DNA of 14,541 nt from the NCBI GenBank assembly GCA_002305445.1, contig DBRA01000047.1, forward strand, positions 1-14,541, written 5' to 3'. Position 1 is the first letter of the stretch, and each line of letters begins with the position of its first letter. This DNA comes from Clostridiales bacterium UBA1380. Its GTDB lineage: Bacteria > Bacillota > Clostridia > Oscillospirales > CAG-272. Below are positions 1 to 7,318 of the stretch, piece after piece. The notes under the pieces are model-generated. The model did no database searches and had not been told where the DNA came from. It was given only the letters and a program-made list of their open reading frames with translations. The position numbers were made by a program, and so were the translations under genes.

Positions 1-221
1 ATAACGTCGGCGCGGCTTTTGAAGTCGTCCGGCGACGCGACGATCGGAAACGGCGACTGCGCGCCGCGCCCGCTGTCGGCGCCGCCGACACCGGCGGAGT
101 CGGCCGTGTTGACGCGCGGGTCGACGCCGGCGGCGACAGTGAAGCCGGCCTCTTCGGCGCAGAGCGCCGCGATCGCAGAGCCGAGCCGGCCGAGGCAGCC
201 GGACAGTAGAATTCTTATCAT
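1..221 (-). CDS. dapB: 4-hydroxy-tetrahydrodipicolinate reductase, N-terminal part (gene runs off the left edge)
   Basis: The first 73 residues are visible and begin MIRILLSGCLGRLGSAIAAL. This has the GxxGxxG dinucleotide-binding turn (residues 8-14) expected at the start of the NAD(P)H-binding Rossmann domain of DapB. The family reduces the DapA product with NAD(P)H in the diaminopimelate/lysine pathway in the cytoplasm. The start codon follows an AAAGGATG ribosome binding site at a normal distance. The substrate-binding and tetramerisation domain lies outside the window. The assignment rests on the N-terminal fold signature plus the position just downstream of dapA on the same strand. The 327-base gap from dapA is long for an operon, but no good terminator lies in it, so shared transcription from the lysine riboswitch promoter is an inference. 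Another Rossmann-type oxidoreductase is possible but much less likely beside dapA. Confidence 0.85.
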   Translation of the reverse strand, partial: MIRILLSGCLGRLGSAIAALCAEEAGFTVAAGVDPRVNTADSAGVGGADSGRGAQSPFPIVASPDDFKSRADV

Positions 222-548
222 GGCTTCGCACATCCTTTGTTTTTGCGTATCGCGCCCGTCGGCCGGAGCCGGCCTGAGCCGCTGTTCTGACTCAACGTAT
301 CACACCCGAAGCCGGAGATTCGCGGGCGCGGAGGAATGACGCGCGGAACGCGTCGGCGCCGCGGCCTGCCAGAGCGGACAGCGGCATACGCGCGCGGCGC
401 GTTCCGTCAATATGTACCGGCCGTCTTATACAGCGGCGTGTATTTATAATATGTAGGCTGTCTGCCGGTCTTTTTCGGGCAGTATGCCCGGCGGCGGCTT
501 GCGGAGCTGTGTTTCGCATTCCCTGCGGACGGTGCCGTCCGCGGCGAT
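222..548 (-). other. dapA–dapB intergenic region, structured, no gene seen
   Basis: No convincing coding frame is present. The stretch is rich in short inverted repeats: GCGGACGG/CCGTCCGC at 525-542 directly after the dapA stop, CGGGCA/TGCCCG at about 476-490, and a 9-base pair of arms CGGAACGCG/CGCGTTCCG at 344-352 and 398-406. None is followed by a T-tract in the minus direction, so they are not clear terminators and may instead process or stabilise a dapA-dapB transcript. An AT-rich patch (about 430-452) contains TATAAT-like strings on the minus strand but no matching -35 box was found. Confidence 0.4.
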
Positions 549-1439
549 TTACAGCAGCCCGGCCCTCTCGAGCTCCGCGCGTATGCGCGCTCTGGATGAT
601 TCCTCGGGTGAGCAGAGCGGCAGGCGGTACTCCTCGCGGCACGCGCCCATCATCGCCATCGCCGCCTTGACGGGGACGGGGTTGACCTCGCAGAACAGCG
701 CGTTGACGAGCGGCAGCAGGCGGAGCTGCTCCGCGACAGCTCCCGCGACGTCGCCCTCGCGCCACATACGGCACATCGCGGCCGTTTCGGCGGGCGCGAC
801 GTTCGACAGCACGCTGATGACGCCCCTGCCGCCGAGCGACAGTATCGGCAGTATCTGGTCATCGTTGCCGGAGTAGATCGCGAGCGAGTCGCCGCACGTT
901 GCGGCGAGCTCCGCGGTGAAGGAGATGTTGCCGGACGCCTCCTTTACGGCGACGATGCGCTCGTGCCTGGCGAGCTCGCGGCAGACCGGCACGGTCAGCG
1001 CGCAGCCCGTCCGCGACGGCACGTTATACAGGATCACGGGTTTTATCGACGCGTCCGCGATCGCGGCGAACGACGCGACGAGCCCCTTCGGAGTAGCCTT
1101 GTTGTAATACGGCGTCACGAGCAGCACGGCGTCGGCGCCGTATTCGCACGCGGCGCGCGTCAGCTCGATCGCGTAGGCGGTGTCGTTGGAGCCTGTCCCG
1201 GCGATTACGGGCACGCGCCCGGCGGTGCGCTCCACGCAGAAGCGGATGCACTCGCGGTGCTCCTCGTCTGTCAGCGTCGACGACTCGCCGGTCGTGCCGC
1301 ACACGACGAGCGCGTCTATACCGGCCTCTATCTGCGCGTCGATCAGCGCCCCGAACGAGGCGTAGTCGACCCTGCCGCCGGCCATCGGGGTTATGAGCGC
1401 GGTTGCAGCGCCCTCGAAGACGATAGGTTTCGTTAGCAT
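549..1439 (-). CDS. dapA: 4-hydroxy-tetrahydrodipicolinate synthase
   Basis: A 296-residue class I aldolase of normal DapA length. It condenses pyruvate with aspartate semialdehyde, the first committed step to diaminopimelate and lysine, in the cytoplasm. Visible signature residues are the GTTGE motif at 48-52, PYYNK with the partner-subunit Tyr at 112, YNVPSRTG with the catalytic Tyr at 138, and the Schiff-base Lys in VAVKEASGN at 166. All are offset by exactly five from the E. coli numbering (107, 133, 161). I chose the ATG start preceded by AGGAAGG, because a TTG 12 codons upstream has no ribosome binding site and would add a non-homologous extension. Expression is probably controlled by the lysine riboswitch and terminator just upstream. 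dapB follows on the same strand. Confidence 0.96.
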   Translation of the reverse strand: MLTKPIVFEGAATALITPMAGGRVDYASFGALIDAQIEAGIDALVVCGTTGESSTLTDEEHRECIRFCVERTAGRVPVIAGTGSNDTAYAIELTRAACEYGADAVLLVTPYYNKATPKGLVASFAAIADASIKPVILYNVPSRTGCALTVPVCRELARHERIVAVKEASGNISFTAELAATCGDSLAIYSGNDDQILPILSLGGRGVISVLSNVAPAETAAMCRMWREGDVAGAVAEQLRLLPLVNALFCEVNPVPVKAAMAMMGACREEYRLPLCSPEESSRARIRAELERAGLL

Positions 1440-1518
1440 ATTGTTCCGCACCTTCCTAAATATTATCGGTTTCAAGCTGTGATTTGACCCGTCGCAGCCG
1501 GCGCGAAACGCTTATGAC

Positions 1519-1556
1519 AAAAACGGCGCCGGTTACTTCTTTCGTAAACGGGCCGT
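1519..1556 (-). terminator. Riboswitch-controlled intrinsic terminator upstream of dapA
   Basis: Read on the minus strand, arms ACGGC...GTTTAC and GTAAC...GCCGT close a GAAAGAA loop with one or two internal mismatches, and the helix is followed directly by TTTTTG. It lies about 50 bases after the lysine aptamer and about 80 bases before the dapA start. That is the expected place for an expression platform that aborts transcription when lysine is bound. The competing antiterminator pairing was not worked out. Confidence 0.75.
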
Positions 1557-1605
1557 CGATATATTATAATCATCCCCGGGCAGTGCGTAAAAATTATAAT
1601 ATGCC

Positions 1606-1778
1606 GATAGCCCTCCGCCGGCAATCGCCGGCGACAGTCCGTACGATGTTATCGCACAGCCCAGCATATGCGCCGCCGCTGACGCACACACTTCGGCGAA
1701 CCCGCCCTTTCCGCAGCGCCTCAGACCGGTCGCGGCGACCGTCGGCGCTGCGTACTCTTTCGGGTACGCGCCTCTATC
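1606..1778 (-). promoter_or_regulatory. Lysine riboswitch aptamer (L box)
   Basis: Read on the minus strand, this 173-base stretch shows the L-box landmarks in order. GATAGAGGCGC comes first, then AAGAGTACGC, then GGAAAGGG, then TTCGCCGAAG, then GCTGGGCTGT, then ACTGTC, closing with GGAGGGCTATC. The terminal GATAG and CTATC form the P1 helix. Order and wording match the Bacillus lysC leader closely. The aptamer binds lysine, and binding favours the downstream terminator and so shuts off dapA. It begins about 28 bases after the -10 box of a consensus promoter, so it lies wholly inside the transcript. Confidence 0.93.
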
Positions 1779-1805
1779 ACGCAGTATATTCATACTGTCA
1801 GCACC

Positions 1806-1834
1806 ATGATACCACACATAAAACGCTTTGTCAA
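1806..1834 (-). promoter_or_regulatory. Promoter of the lysine riboswitch–dapA unit
   Basis: A perfect -35 box TTGACA (1829-1834) is separated by 17 bases from TATCAT (1806-1811). TG one base upstream of the -10 box adds an extended -10 element. It lies at the right distance ahead of the lysine aptamer, pointing toward dapA. Confidence 0.88.
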
Positions 1835-1957
1835 GCATACGGCGCGGCCGCCGTCATATTTATATACTGGCGGAGCCGCGCCCTCCCGCCGACGGATACA
1901 CTGTGTACAACTTTGGTGATTTATATATAAATTTATTAACATTTGCTTTTTATATTA

Positions 1958-1986
1958 TTGCGTTTCGCTTCATATAGTGATAATAT
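1958..1986 (+). promoter_or_regulatory. Possible promoter of the solute-binding protein gene
   Basis: TTGCGT (1958-1963) and TAATAT (1981-1986) are 17 bases apart, within a very AT-rich stretch that could act as an UP element. The predicted start would give a leader of about 25 bases before the GGAGG ribosome binding site at 2007-2011. Other AT-rich hexamers nearby would also serve, so this is one candidate only. Confidence 0.4.
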
Positions 1987-2017
1987 TATGGCGTAATATT
2001 CATATCGGAGGCAAGAA

Positions 2018-3532
2018 ATGGTAAAGAAATTGTTATCTTTCATAATCGCCGCGCTGATCGCCGTGTCGGCGTTCGCGGGCTGCGCCGACGAGACCGGCGG
2101 CGGCGACGCTGCCGATACCGGAACGGCGGCGGCCGAATCGCTAACGGATACAACGGCGGAACAATCCGACACGCGGTTCGACGGCGTAAATTTCAACGGC
2201 CGCGAGTTCCGCGTGTACACGTCCGTTAACACCAACGACGCGACGAACGCCAACGCCCTGATCGAAGGTTCGGGCGAGCTGAACGGCGACGTCGTTAACG
2301 ACGCCGTATACTACCGCAACATGCGCGTCGAGGAGCTGCTCGGCATCAAGTTCGTCTTCGAGCAGTCGAACTTCGACTACGGCGCGGTCGCGGCCAACGT
2401 CCGCAAGCTCGTGCAGTCCGGCGACGATATGTACGACCTCATCATCAACGACCTCTACCCCATCTGCGAGCTGTCCGCGCAGGGCATGTTCCACAACATC
2501 ATCAACATCAAGAACTTCGACTATGAAAAGACGTACTGGTACGCCGACTACATGAACGACCTCAAGGTGCTCGACGACCGCATGTTCATCATGGCCGGCG
2601 ACTACTTCACCGACGTCCTCGCGTCGTGCCACGCGCTCTTCTGCAACAAGAGCATCATAAACGACTTCTACGGCAACGGCGAATACGTCTACGACCTCGT
2701 CCTCGACGGCAAGTGGACGATGGACGCCATGATCGATATGATCACGACCTGCTATCAGGATCTGAACGGCGACGGCAGCGTGAACGAGGGCGACCAGCTC
2801 GGCTTTGTCTGCAACGGCACGTGGGGCAGCATGATCCCGTTCGTCGTCTCCGAGGACGTGAAGTTCATCGACCGCTCCTCCGGCACACCGCAGTTCGCGT
2901 TCAACAACGAGCGCTCCATCGCGATCCTCGAGAAGCTGAACAAGCTGTTCTTTAACGAACACACCGTCACGGCACCGAAGGACGCGTCGGGCACGGGCCT
3001 GCGCACGCTGTTCGCGGGCGGCGGCACCGCGTTCCTCGGCTATCAGCGCCTCGGCGACCTCGCCAACATGCGCGACATCGATTTCGGCCTCGGCATCGTG
3101 CCGTATCCGAAGTTCGACGAAGCGCAGGAGAAGTACATAACGAGCACGCACGACACGACCGAGATCGGCGTCATACCGGTCACCACGAACGAGCTTGATT
3201 TCATATCGACCGTCATCGAGGTGTGCAACCGCGAGACGGCGAGCATGGTCATCCCGAACTACTACGAGACCGCGCTCAAGGTCAAGTACACGTCCGACAC
3301 GCGCAGCGCGCAGATGATCGACATCGTACACAACGGCATCAGCGGCTCCTTCGCGCTCGGCTACGGCACGACCGCGCTCGCGAACTTCCCGCTCAAGACC
3401 TGCTTCAGCGACCCGCTCACCGCAAAGTCCACCGACTTCGCTTCGTCATATGCGCGCGCCGAAAAAGCGGCGCTCAAAGCGCTCGAAAGGCTCGTCAAAA
3501 ACCTGACCGAGAACACGACCGCCGGACAGTGA
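2018..3532 (+). CDS. Lipoprotein extracellular solute-binding protein (ABC-type sugar-uptake family)
   Basis: A 504-residue protein with a lipoprotein signal peptide: KK, a hydrophobic stretch to residue 20, then FAGC with the lipidated Cys at 22. A Gly/Ala/Thr-rich linker of about 30 residues follows, then a large extracytoplasmic domain of the carbohydrate-binding type found in ABC importers. Residues 248-259 (DLNGDGSVNEGD) form a textbook 12-residue EF-hand calcium loop. The same element occurs at the matching place in the second solute-binding protein in this window. The ligand is unknown; sugars or oligosaccharides are inferred from the family. GGAGG lies six bases before the ATG. No permease or ATPase gene is adjacent, so the transporter partners must be encoded elsewhere. 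The gene diverges from the dapA unit and is followed by a strong hairpin. Confidence 0.85.
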   Translation: MVKKLLSFIIAALIAVSAFAGCADETGGGDAADTGTAAAESLTDTTAEQSDTRFDGVNFNGREFRVYTSVNTNDATNANALIEGSGELNGDVVNDAVYYRNMRVEELLGIKFVFEQSNFDYGAVAANVRKLVQSGDDMYDLIINDLYPICELSAQGMFHNIINIKNFDYEKTYWYADYMNDLKVLDDRMFIMAGDYFTDVLASCHALFCNKSIINDFYGNGEYVYDLVLDGKWTMDAMIDMITTCYQDLNGDGSVNEGDQLGFVCNGTWGSMIPFVVSEDVKFIDRSSGTPQFAFNNERSIAILEKLNKLFFNEHTVTAPKDASGTGLRTLFAGGGTAFLGYQRLGDLANMRDIDFGLGIVPYPKFDEAQEKYITSTHDTTEIGVIPVTTNELDFISTVIEVCNRETASMVIPNYYETALKVKYTSDTRSAQMIDIVHNGISGSFALGYGTTALANFPLKTCFSDPLTAKSTDFASSYARAEKAALKALERLVKNLTENTTAGQ

Positions 3533-3579
3533 CGGCGCATACGGCGCGGCACATCCCCCGCCGCGCCCGGCTATATAAG

Positions 3580-3616
3580 AGGAACGGACGCCGCCGCGGC
3601 GTCCGTTCCTCCTTTC
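3580..3616 (+). terminator. Intrinsic terminator between converging genes
   Basis: Thirteen-base arms AGGAACGGACGCC and GGCGTCCGTTCCT match perfectly around a five-base loop, followed on the plus strand by the pyrimidine-rich CCTTTCTT. It ends the upstream solute-binding protein transcript. On the minus strand the tail is weaker (CTTATAT), but it may also stop the converging small gene. Confidence 0.75.
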
Positions 3617-3623
3617 TTCGCGC

Positions 3624-3980
3624 TTATAAGGTATGGTTGGTCTGATCCTCAAGGCTGCACACTATCGCCCGCATCTCGTCGGAGCTGTGGGCGCGGCGCG
3701 CGCGTTCGAGAACCGCATCCTGGCTCTCTGGAGGCATTGAACCGAAAACGCGCATAGCCTCGGTGCTGCGGGCCAGCGCCATCGCGAAACCTATCGGCAT
3801 GCCGGCCTCTTCGCGGCGTTCGTACACTCCGGGCATCTCGACCTCGGGCGGCAGCTCTCCGCCGTCGTACCGCGGGGCTCCGCCGACCACAGGGCTGCCT
3901 GACCCGTTCGAGGCGGCCGGATACGGACGCGCGTTGTCTCTGTATTCAAAGGCAAGATCGTTTTCTTCAAGAAGCGTCAT
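3624..3980 (-). CDS. Conserved hypothetical protein, small, cytoplasmic
   Basis: 118 residues, no signal peptide or membrane segment. The N-terminal half is low in complexity and rich in Pro and Gly. The C-terminal half (from MPIGFAMALARSTEAMRVF to DEMRAIVCSLED) is helical and resembles a short domain I have seen in many unnamed Clostridia proteins. That domain has the pattern GFAMALAxNxxAMxxF...EMxxxVxSL. This is recollection of a pattern, not a search. I chose the first ATG because upstream frame continuation starts only at a TTG and is non-protein-like. A GGAGGT box lies 13 bases before the ATG, which is longer than usual. It lies between the rnpB terminator and a shared hairpin, so it is probably monocistronic. 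Function unknown. Confidence 0.65.
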   Translation of the reverse strand: MTLLEENDLAFEYRDNARPYPAASNGSGSPVVGGAPRYDGGELPPEVEMPGVYERREEAGMPIGFAMALARSTEAMRVFGSMPPESQDAVLERARRAHSSDEMRAIVCSLEDQTNHTL

Positions 3981-4084
3981 TTTGTAACTTTTTACCTCCG
4001 CGCCGCGCGCTATTTTTGACGCTATGCGCGCGCCCGCATGATTATGGTGCGCCGCGCGCAATTTTTCATACGCGGCAAAAATTA

Positions 4085-4117
4085 GTCAAAACAAAAAGGA
4101 CGCGACACGCGTCCTTT
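4085..4117 (-). terminator. rnpB terminator
   Basis: Read on the minus strand, AAAGGACGCG and CGCGTCCTTT close a TGT loop, followed by TTGTTTTG. It begins 18 bases after the predicted 3' end of the RNase P RNA. Confidence 0.9.
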
Positions 4118-4134
4118 CATATTGTTTTATAAAT

Positions 4135-4560
4135 GCGCCTTCTTCGCCTGTAAGCCGGGTTCTGTCGAGTGCCGCCATCTATCTGCGCGCGGCGTTGCCG
4201 CCGCGCCCAGTTTAAAGACGGTTTTAGCGTCTTTAAACATATGCCATTAACTAAGCGGAATAAGCCGGGCAGGCCTGCCGTATCAGCTCCGTACGGAGCC
4301 GATACAACTTCCGCATTACGATGTTGCTCCGGACAGGGTTTACACTTGCGCGCAGTCGCCTGCGTCGCCGGTGAGCTCTTACCTCGCCTTTTCACCCTTG
4401 CGCGCGCCTTCCGGCGCGTTCGCGGTTGTTTTCTGTTGCACTTTCCCTGAGGTCGCCCTCGGCGGACGTTATCCGTTGTCCTCGCCCTATGGAGCCCGGA
4501 CTTTCCTCACGGCAATACCTTTCGGCGTGATGCCGCGCGGCGGCACAGCGAAGACGGCGC
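4135..4560 (-). ncRNA. rnpB: RNase P RNA, bacterial type A-like
   Basis: This is the catalytic RNA of RNase P, which trims the 5' leader from precursor tRNAs. Conserved blocks read in order on the minus strand: GAGGAAAGTCCGGGCTCCAT near the 5' end, AGGGTGAAAAGGCGAGGTAA, then GTAAACCCTGTCCGGAGCAA, then AGATAGATGGC, and ACAGAACCCGGCTTACAG near the 3' end. The two ends form a P1 helix, GCGCCGTCTTCGC with GCGAAGAAGGCGC, with a single mismatch; I used this to set both boundaries. Two long variable helices stand out: a 12-base arm hairpin at 4280-4305, and an AT-rich one with arms TTTAAAGACG/CGTCTTTAAA at 4211-4237. Length is about 426 bases, slightly long for the family. A consensus promoter and a clean terminator flank it. 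Confidence 0.97.
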
Positions 4561-4566
4561 ACGGTT

Positions 4567-4595
4567 ATTATACCATAAACGCGCCGCTTTATCAA
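4567..4595 (-). promoter_or_regulatory. rnpB promoter
   Basis: TTGATA (4590-4595) and TATAAT (4567-4572) are 17 bases apart on the minus strand. The expected transcription start falls at about 4560, exactly the start of the P1 helix of RNase P RNA. Confidence 0.92.
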
Positions 4596-4613
4596 TAGAA
4601 AAACGAAAAATCG

Positions 4614-4642
4614 TTGACACGACGCGAAAAACGTGTCATAAT
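4614..4642 (+). promoter_or_regulatory. Promoter of the GH43-type gene, with an embedded inverted repeat
   Basis: TTGACA (4614-4619) and CATAAT (4637-4642) are 17 bases apart. An inverted repeat, TGACACG at 4615-4621 and CGTGTCA at 4632-4638, fills the promoter from the -35 box to the first bases of the -10 box. That is a typical operator layout for repression. The promoter is back-to-back with the rnpB promoter, with 18 bases between the two -35 boxes. Confidence 0.8.
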
Positions 4643-4660
4643 ATTTACAAGTTAAATTTA

Positions 4661-4697
4661 TCCGGCGCGCGCCGATACGGCGTCCGACTGCGCCGGA
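4661..4697 (+). other. Leader hairpin ahead of the GH43-type gene
   Basis: Arms TCCGGCGC and GCGCCGGA pair perfectly around a 21-base GC-rich loop in the 5' untranslated region, ending about 17 bases before the ribosome binding site. It could stabilise the mRNA or be regulatory; there is no T-tract, so it is not a terminator. Confidence 0.45.
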
Positions 4698-4727
4698 ATA
4701 TAAAATATGACTCCGGAGGAATTTTAT

Positions 4728-5678
4728 ATGGCGCTCGTAAACGGCGAAAAATGGTACGACACCGCCGGCGACACGATCCACGCGCACGGCGGCTGGATCC
4801 TGCGCGCGGGTGACTACTGGTACTGGTACGGCGAGAACCGCATCGAAGGCAACTTCGTGTCCTGCTACCGCTCGAAGGATCTGCGCGAGTGGGAATTTTG
4901 CAACAACATTCTGACGGTGAACTCGCGCGCGGAGAAGACGCGCGTCCGCGCCGACCTGCGGCTCGTCGCCGACACCGTCGAGGGCGGCGGCGAGTTCGAT
5001 TCGCGCACGAAGGTGAACATCGAGCGGCCGAAGGTCGTCTTTTGCAAAAAGACGGGGCGCTACGTCATGTGGGCGCACTACGAGAACGGGCGCGACTACT
5101 CCTGCGCCGGCGTCGCGGTCGCAAGCTGCGATACGCCCGACGGCGACTTCGTCTATCACGGCAGCTTCAACCCGTACGGCATGATGTCGCGCGACTGCAC
5201 GCTGTTCGAGGACGACGACGGCAGCGTCTACTTCATCAGCGCCGCGCGCGACAACGCCGACCTCAACGTCTACCGCCTGCAGGACGACTTCCTCAACGTC
5301 GGACGGTTTGTGACGAGCCTTTTCCCGAACGAGTACCGCGAAGCGCCCGCCATTTTCAAAAAGGACGGCCGCTACTGGCTGCTCACCTCGTTCTGCACCG
5401 GCTGGGCGCCGAACCAGGCGAAGTACTCGTACGCCGACAGAATCGACGGCGACTGGGCGCCGCTCGCGCCCGCGTCCGACGAGACGACGTACATGAGCCA
5501 GCCCGCGTTCGTGCTCGACATCCCCGGCAAGGGTCTGTACTATTTCGGCGACCGCTGGGGCGGCAACGGCTACGAGGGCGGCTGGGGCCCGTTCGTCTAC
5601 AACGACTCGACGTATGTCGTCTGCCCGATAAAAATCGAGGGCGACTCGCTCTCGATCGTTTGGCAGGACGAGTTCTGA
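4728..5678 (+). CDS. GH43-type five-bladed beta-propeller glycosidase, probably exo-beta-1,3-galactanase-like, cytoplasmic
   Basis: 316 residues with no signal peptide. The N-terminal blade carries IHAHGGWIL and a run of YWYWYGEN, followed by NIERPKV, WAHYENG, SRDCTLFEDDDG, YREAPAIF and MSQPAF. This order fits the GH43 subfamily 24 type of galactan 1,3-beta-galactosidases. Glu99, Glu205 and Gln258 line up in spacing with the active-site Glu/Glu/Gln trio I recall for the Phanerochaete enzyme. Substrate is inferred from family only. An in-frame ATG seven codons earlier (4707) is unlikely as the start. The sequence between the two ATGs contains a perfect GGAGGA site seven bases before the chosen ATG. 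Without a secretion signal it would act on imported galacto-oligosaccharides. An exact 10-base inverted repeat (GATGCGCCCG/CGGGCGCATC, 5677-5718) overlaps the stop codon. Confidence 0.8.
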   Translation: MALVNGEKWYDTAGDTIHAHGGWILRAGDYWYWYGENRIEGNFVSCYRSKDLREWEFCNNILTVNSRAEKTRVRADLRLVADTVEGGGEFDSRTKVNIERPKVVFCKKTGRYVMWAHYENGRDYSCAGVAVASCDTPDGDFVYHGSFNPYGMMSRDCTLFEDDDGSVYFISAARDNADLNVYRLQDDFLNVGRFVTSLFPNEYREAPAIFKKDGRYWLLTSFCTGWAPNQAKYSYADRIDGDWAPLAPASDETTYMSQPAFVLDIPGKGLYYFGDRWGGNGYEGGWGPFVYNDSTYVVCPIKIEGDSLSIVWQDEF

Positions 5679-5761
5679 TGCGCCCGTTTTAAGCTGGACG
5701 CCGCCGTTCGGGCGCATCGGCGCGCGGAATTATAACACGCGCAGATTGACAACCGCACAGC

Positions 5762-5813
5762 GAAAAATCCGCCCGCGCACCGTATAGTTCTGCGGCGCGC
5801 GGGCGTTTTATTT
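5762..5813. terminator. Bidirectional terminator between converging genes
   Basis: Arms CGCCCGCGC (5770-5778) and GCGCGGGCG (5797-5805) pair perfectly. TTTTATTT follows on the plus strand and, read the other way, GATTTTTCG follows on the minus strand. It can therefore serve both the GH43-type gene and the solute-binding protein gene that converge here. Confidence 0.8.
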
Positions 5814-5872
5814 ATGTTTACGCGGAAGCGATATTTAACGCGCGGCGCATCCTGCGCGCCTTATCGGCGCGC

Positions 5873-7318
5873 TCACTGGTTCAGCAGCTTTTCAAGCTGC
5901 TTCGCGATGACTTTTTCGTTCTTTGCGACGGTCGACGCGAAGTCGCGCGAGTTGTTACCCATCATCGTGGCGACGAAGTTGTCGCGTATGTAGACGCACA
6001 TCGTCGTGTCGCCGATGTCGATCACGAAGCTGCCGAAGATCAGGTCGAGCATCTCCTGCGACTCCTCGTCGCGCGAGTTGCGCGATTTCAACATGATGTC
6101 GTAGTACGCCGGTATGACCGTGTTGTACGACTCGCACATCAGCGCCTCCATGACCGCACCGGTCATGTCCGGGTCGGGGCAGGTCGCGGGCACGAGCGAC
6201 GGGCAGTAGTACGACACGCGGGAGTAGTACCTTGTCTGCGCCTCGTCGTACTTCGGGTACGGCAGGATGCCGAAGTCGGCCTCCATCTCGCGCAGGCTCT
6301 CTATCGCGTAGAGCGAGGTGTCCATGAACAGCGCCTGACCGGCGGTGAACATCTTGATAGACGACGTCGGCACGTCCGCGTCGTAGCTCGCGCCCGACCA
6401 CCAGTTTTCGTGGTCGTACATCATCACGAATATCTTCTCCCACACCTCGAGGAAGCGGTCGGAGCCCATCGCGAAGTACGGGATGTCGTCCGCGTCCTTC
6501 TCGATCGACTTGACGCCCGCGGCTATCCAGAAGTCGGGCGTGATCATCTTCGTGTGCGCGACGTAGCCGAAGCGGTCCTTGGCGTTCATCTTGCCGTCGC
6601 CGTTCAGATCCGATTTCGCGGCGGCCATCATCGCGTCCATCTTGTCAAACGTCCATTTGCCTTCCCTGACGAGCGTGTACGGGTCCTCGAGCTTGAGGTC
6701 GGCGAGCAGCTCCTTGTTGAAAAGCAGCACGTACGCGAGGTCGTAGGTCGTGATGTTGTAGGCGCCTATCGACATGCACTGCTGGCCGCCGAGGCTGAGC
6801 GACTCGTTCAGCGATTTGTCCCAGTACGGCTTGTCGAGGTTCACGTGCGGCATGCTGTCCCACGTTATGATGCTCTTCTTCTGCCAGAACGGGAGCGCGT
6901 GGTCGCAGCGCATCGAGAAGAACGAGAACGCGCCGTCGCCGGACATGACCGAGTTCTGCATCTTCGACGGCACCTCGCCGTCGTCGACGAGCGTTTCGAC
7001 AAGATTTATGTTGAGCTTCTCCTCGACCTTGAGCGTGCGCTCGTACAGCGAGTCGTTGTACGTCTCGCCCGTCATCTCGTGTATGACGGTGTCGGCGTGG
7101 AAGTTCGGGTTGCTGACGGTGTAGATACTGAAATCCATGCCCTCGTAGTCGAGCGGGGGAAGGTCGTCGGTCGCCAGTTCGCGGCTCGACTCGCTTTCGG
7201 CGGTTTCGGATTCGACAGTCGCCGTAGTCGTTTCCTCCGGTTCGGAGGCGGTCTGCGCACAGCCCGCGAGCAGCATCAGAGCGGCGAGCGCCGCAGCTGT
7301 AAATCGCACTTTTTTCAT
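5873..7318 (-). CDS. Lipoprotein extracellular solute-binding protein, second orphan copy
   Basis: 481 residues. A lipoprotein signal ends in LLAGC with the lipidated Cys at 20. A Glu/Ser/Thr-rich linker follows (about 22-50), then the extracytoplasmic binding domain. Residues 237-248 (DLNGDGKMNAKD) make a complete EF-hand calcium loop, as in the first solute-binding protein (2018-3532). The two share the overall plan LDYEGMDFSIYTV / FNGREFRVYTSV, an NxxLYERTLKVEE / NAVYYRNMRVEE block and FGILPYPKYDEAQ / FGLGIVPYPKFDEAQ, so they are distant paralogues. GAGGTGA lies six bases before the ATG. No ABC permease is nearby. The gene converges on the glycosidase gene, so co-transcription with it is excluded, although both may serve glycan use. 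Ligand unknown. Confidence 0.85.
   Translation of the reverse strand: MKKVRFTAAALAALMLLAGCAQTASEPEETTTATVESETAESESSRELATDDLPPLDYEGMDFSIYTVSNPNFHADTVIHEMTGETYNDSLYERTLKVEEKLNINLVETLVDDGEVPSKMQNSVMSGDGAFSFFSMRCDHALPFWQKKSIITWDSMPHVNLDKPYWDKSLNESLSLGGQQCMSIGAYNITTYDLAYVLLFNKELLADLKLEDPYTLVREGKWTFDKMDAMMAAAKSDLNGDGKMNAKDRFGYVAHTKMITPDFWIAAGVKSIEKDADDIPYFAMGSDRFLEVWEKIFVMMYDHENWWSGASYDADVPTSSIKMFTAGQALFMDTSLYAIESLREMEADFGILPYPKYDEAQTRYYSRVSYYCPSLVPATCPDPDMTGAVMEALMCESYNTVIPAYYDIMLKSRNSRDEESQEMLDLIFGSFVIDIGDTTMCVYIRDNFVATMMGNNSRDFASTVAKNEKVIAKQLEKLLNQ

Noticed and set aside
476..542. Hairpins after dapA as a transcription terminator
   Set aside because: Good stems but no T-tract on the minus strand; one is even followed by an A run.
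1440..1475. Upstream TTG start extending DapA by 12 residues
   Set aside because: No ribosome binding site before it, and the extension covers the AGGAAGG site used by the ATG start.
2141..3331. Long minus-strand frame opposite the first solute-binding protein
   Set aside because: Antisense shadow with Val/Asp/Arg-rich low-complexity translation, no ribosome binding site and no recognisable domain.
4392..5717. Long minus-strand open frame opposite the GH43-type gene and rnpB
   Set aside because: It runs antisense to a well-supported enzyme and through the RNase P RNA. Composition is the Val/Arg/Ala-rich pattern of an antisense GC-rich frame, and it has no family resemblance.
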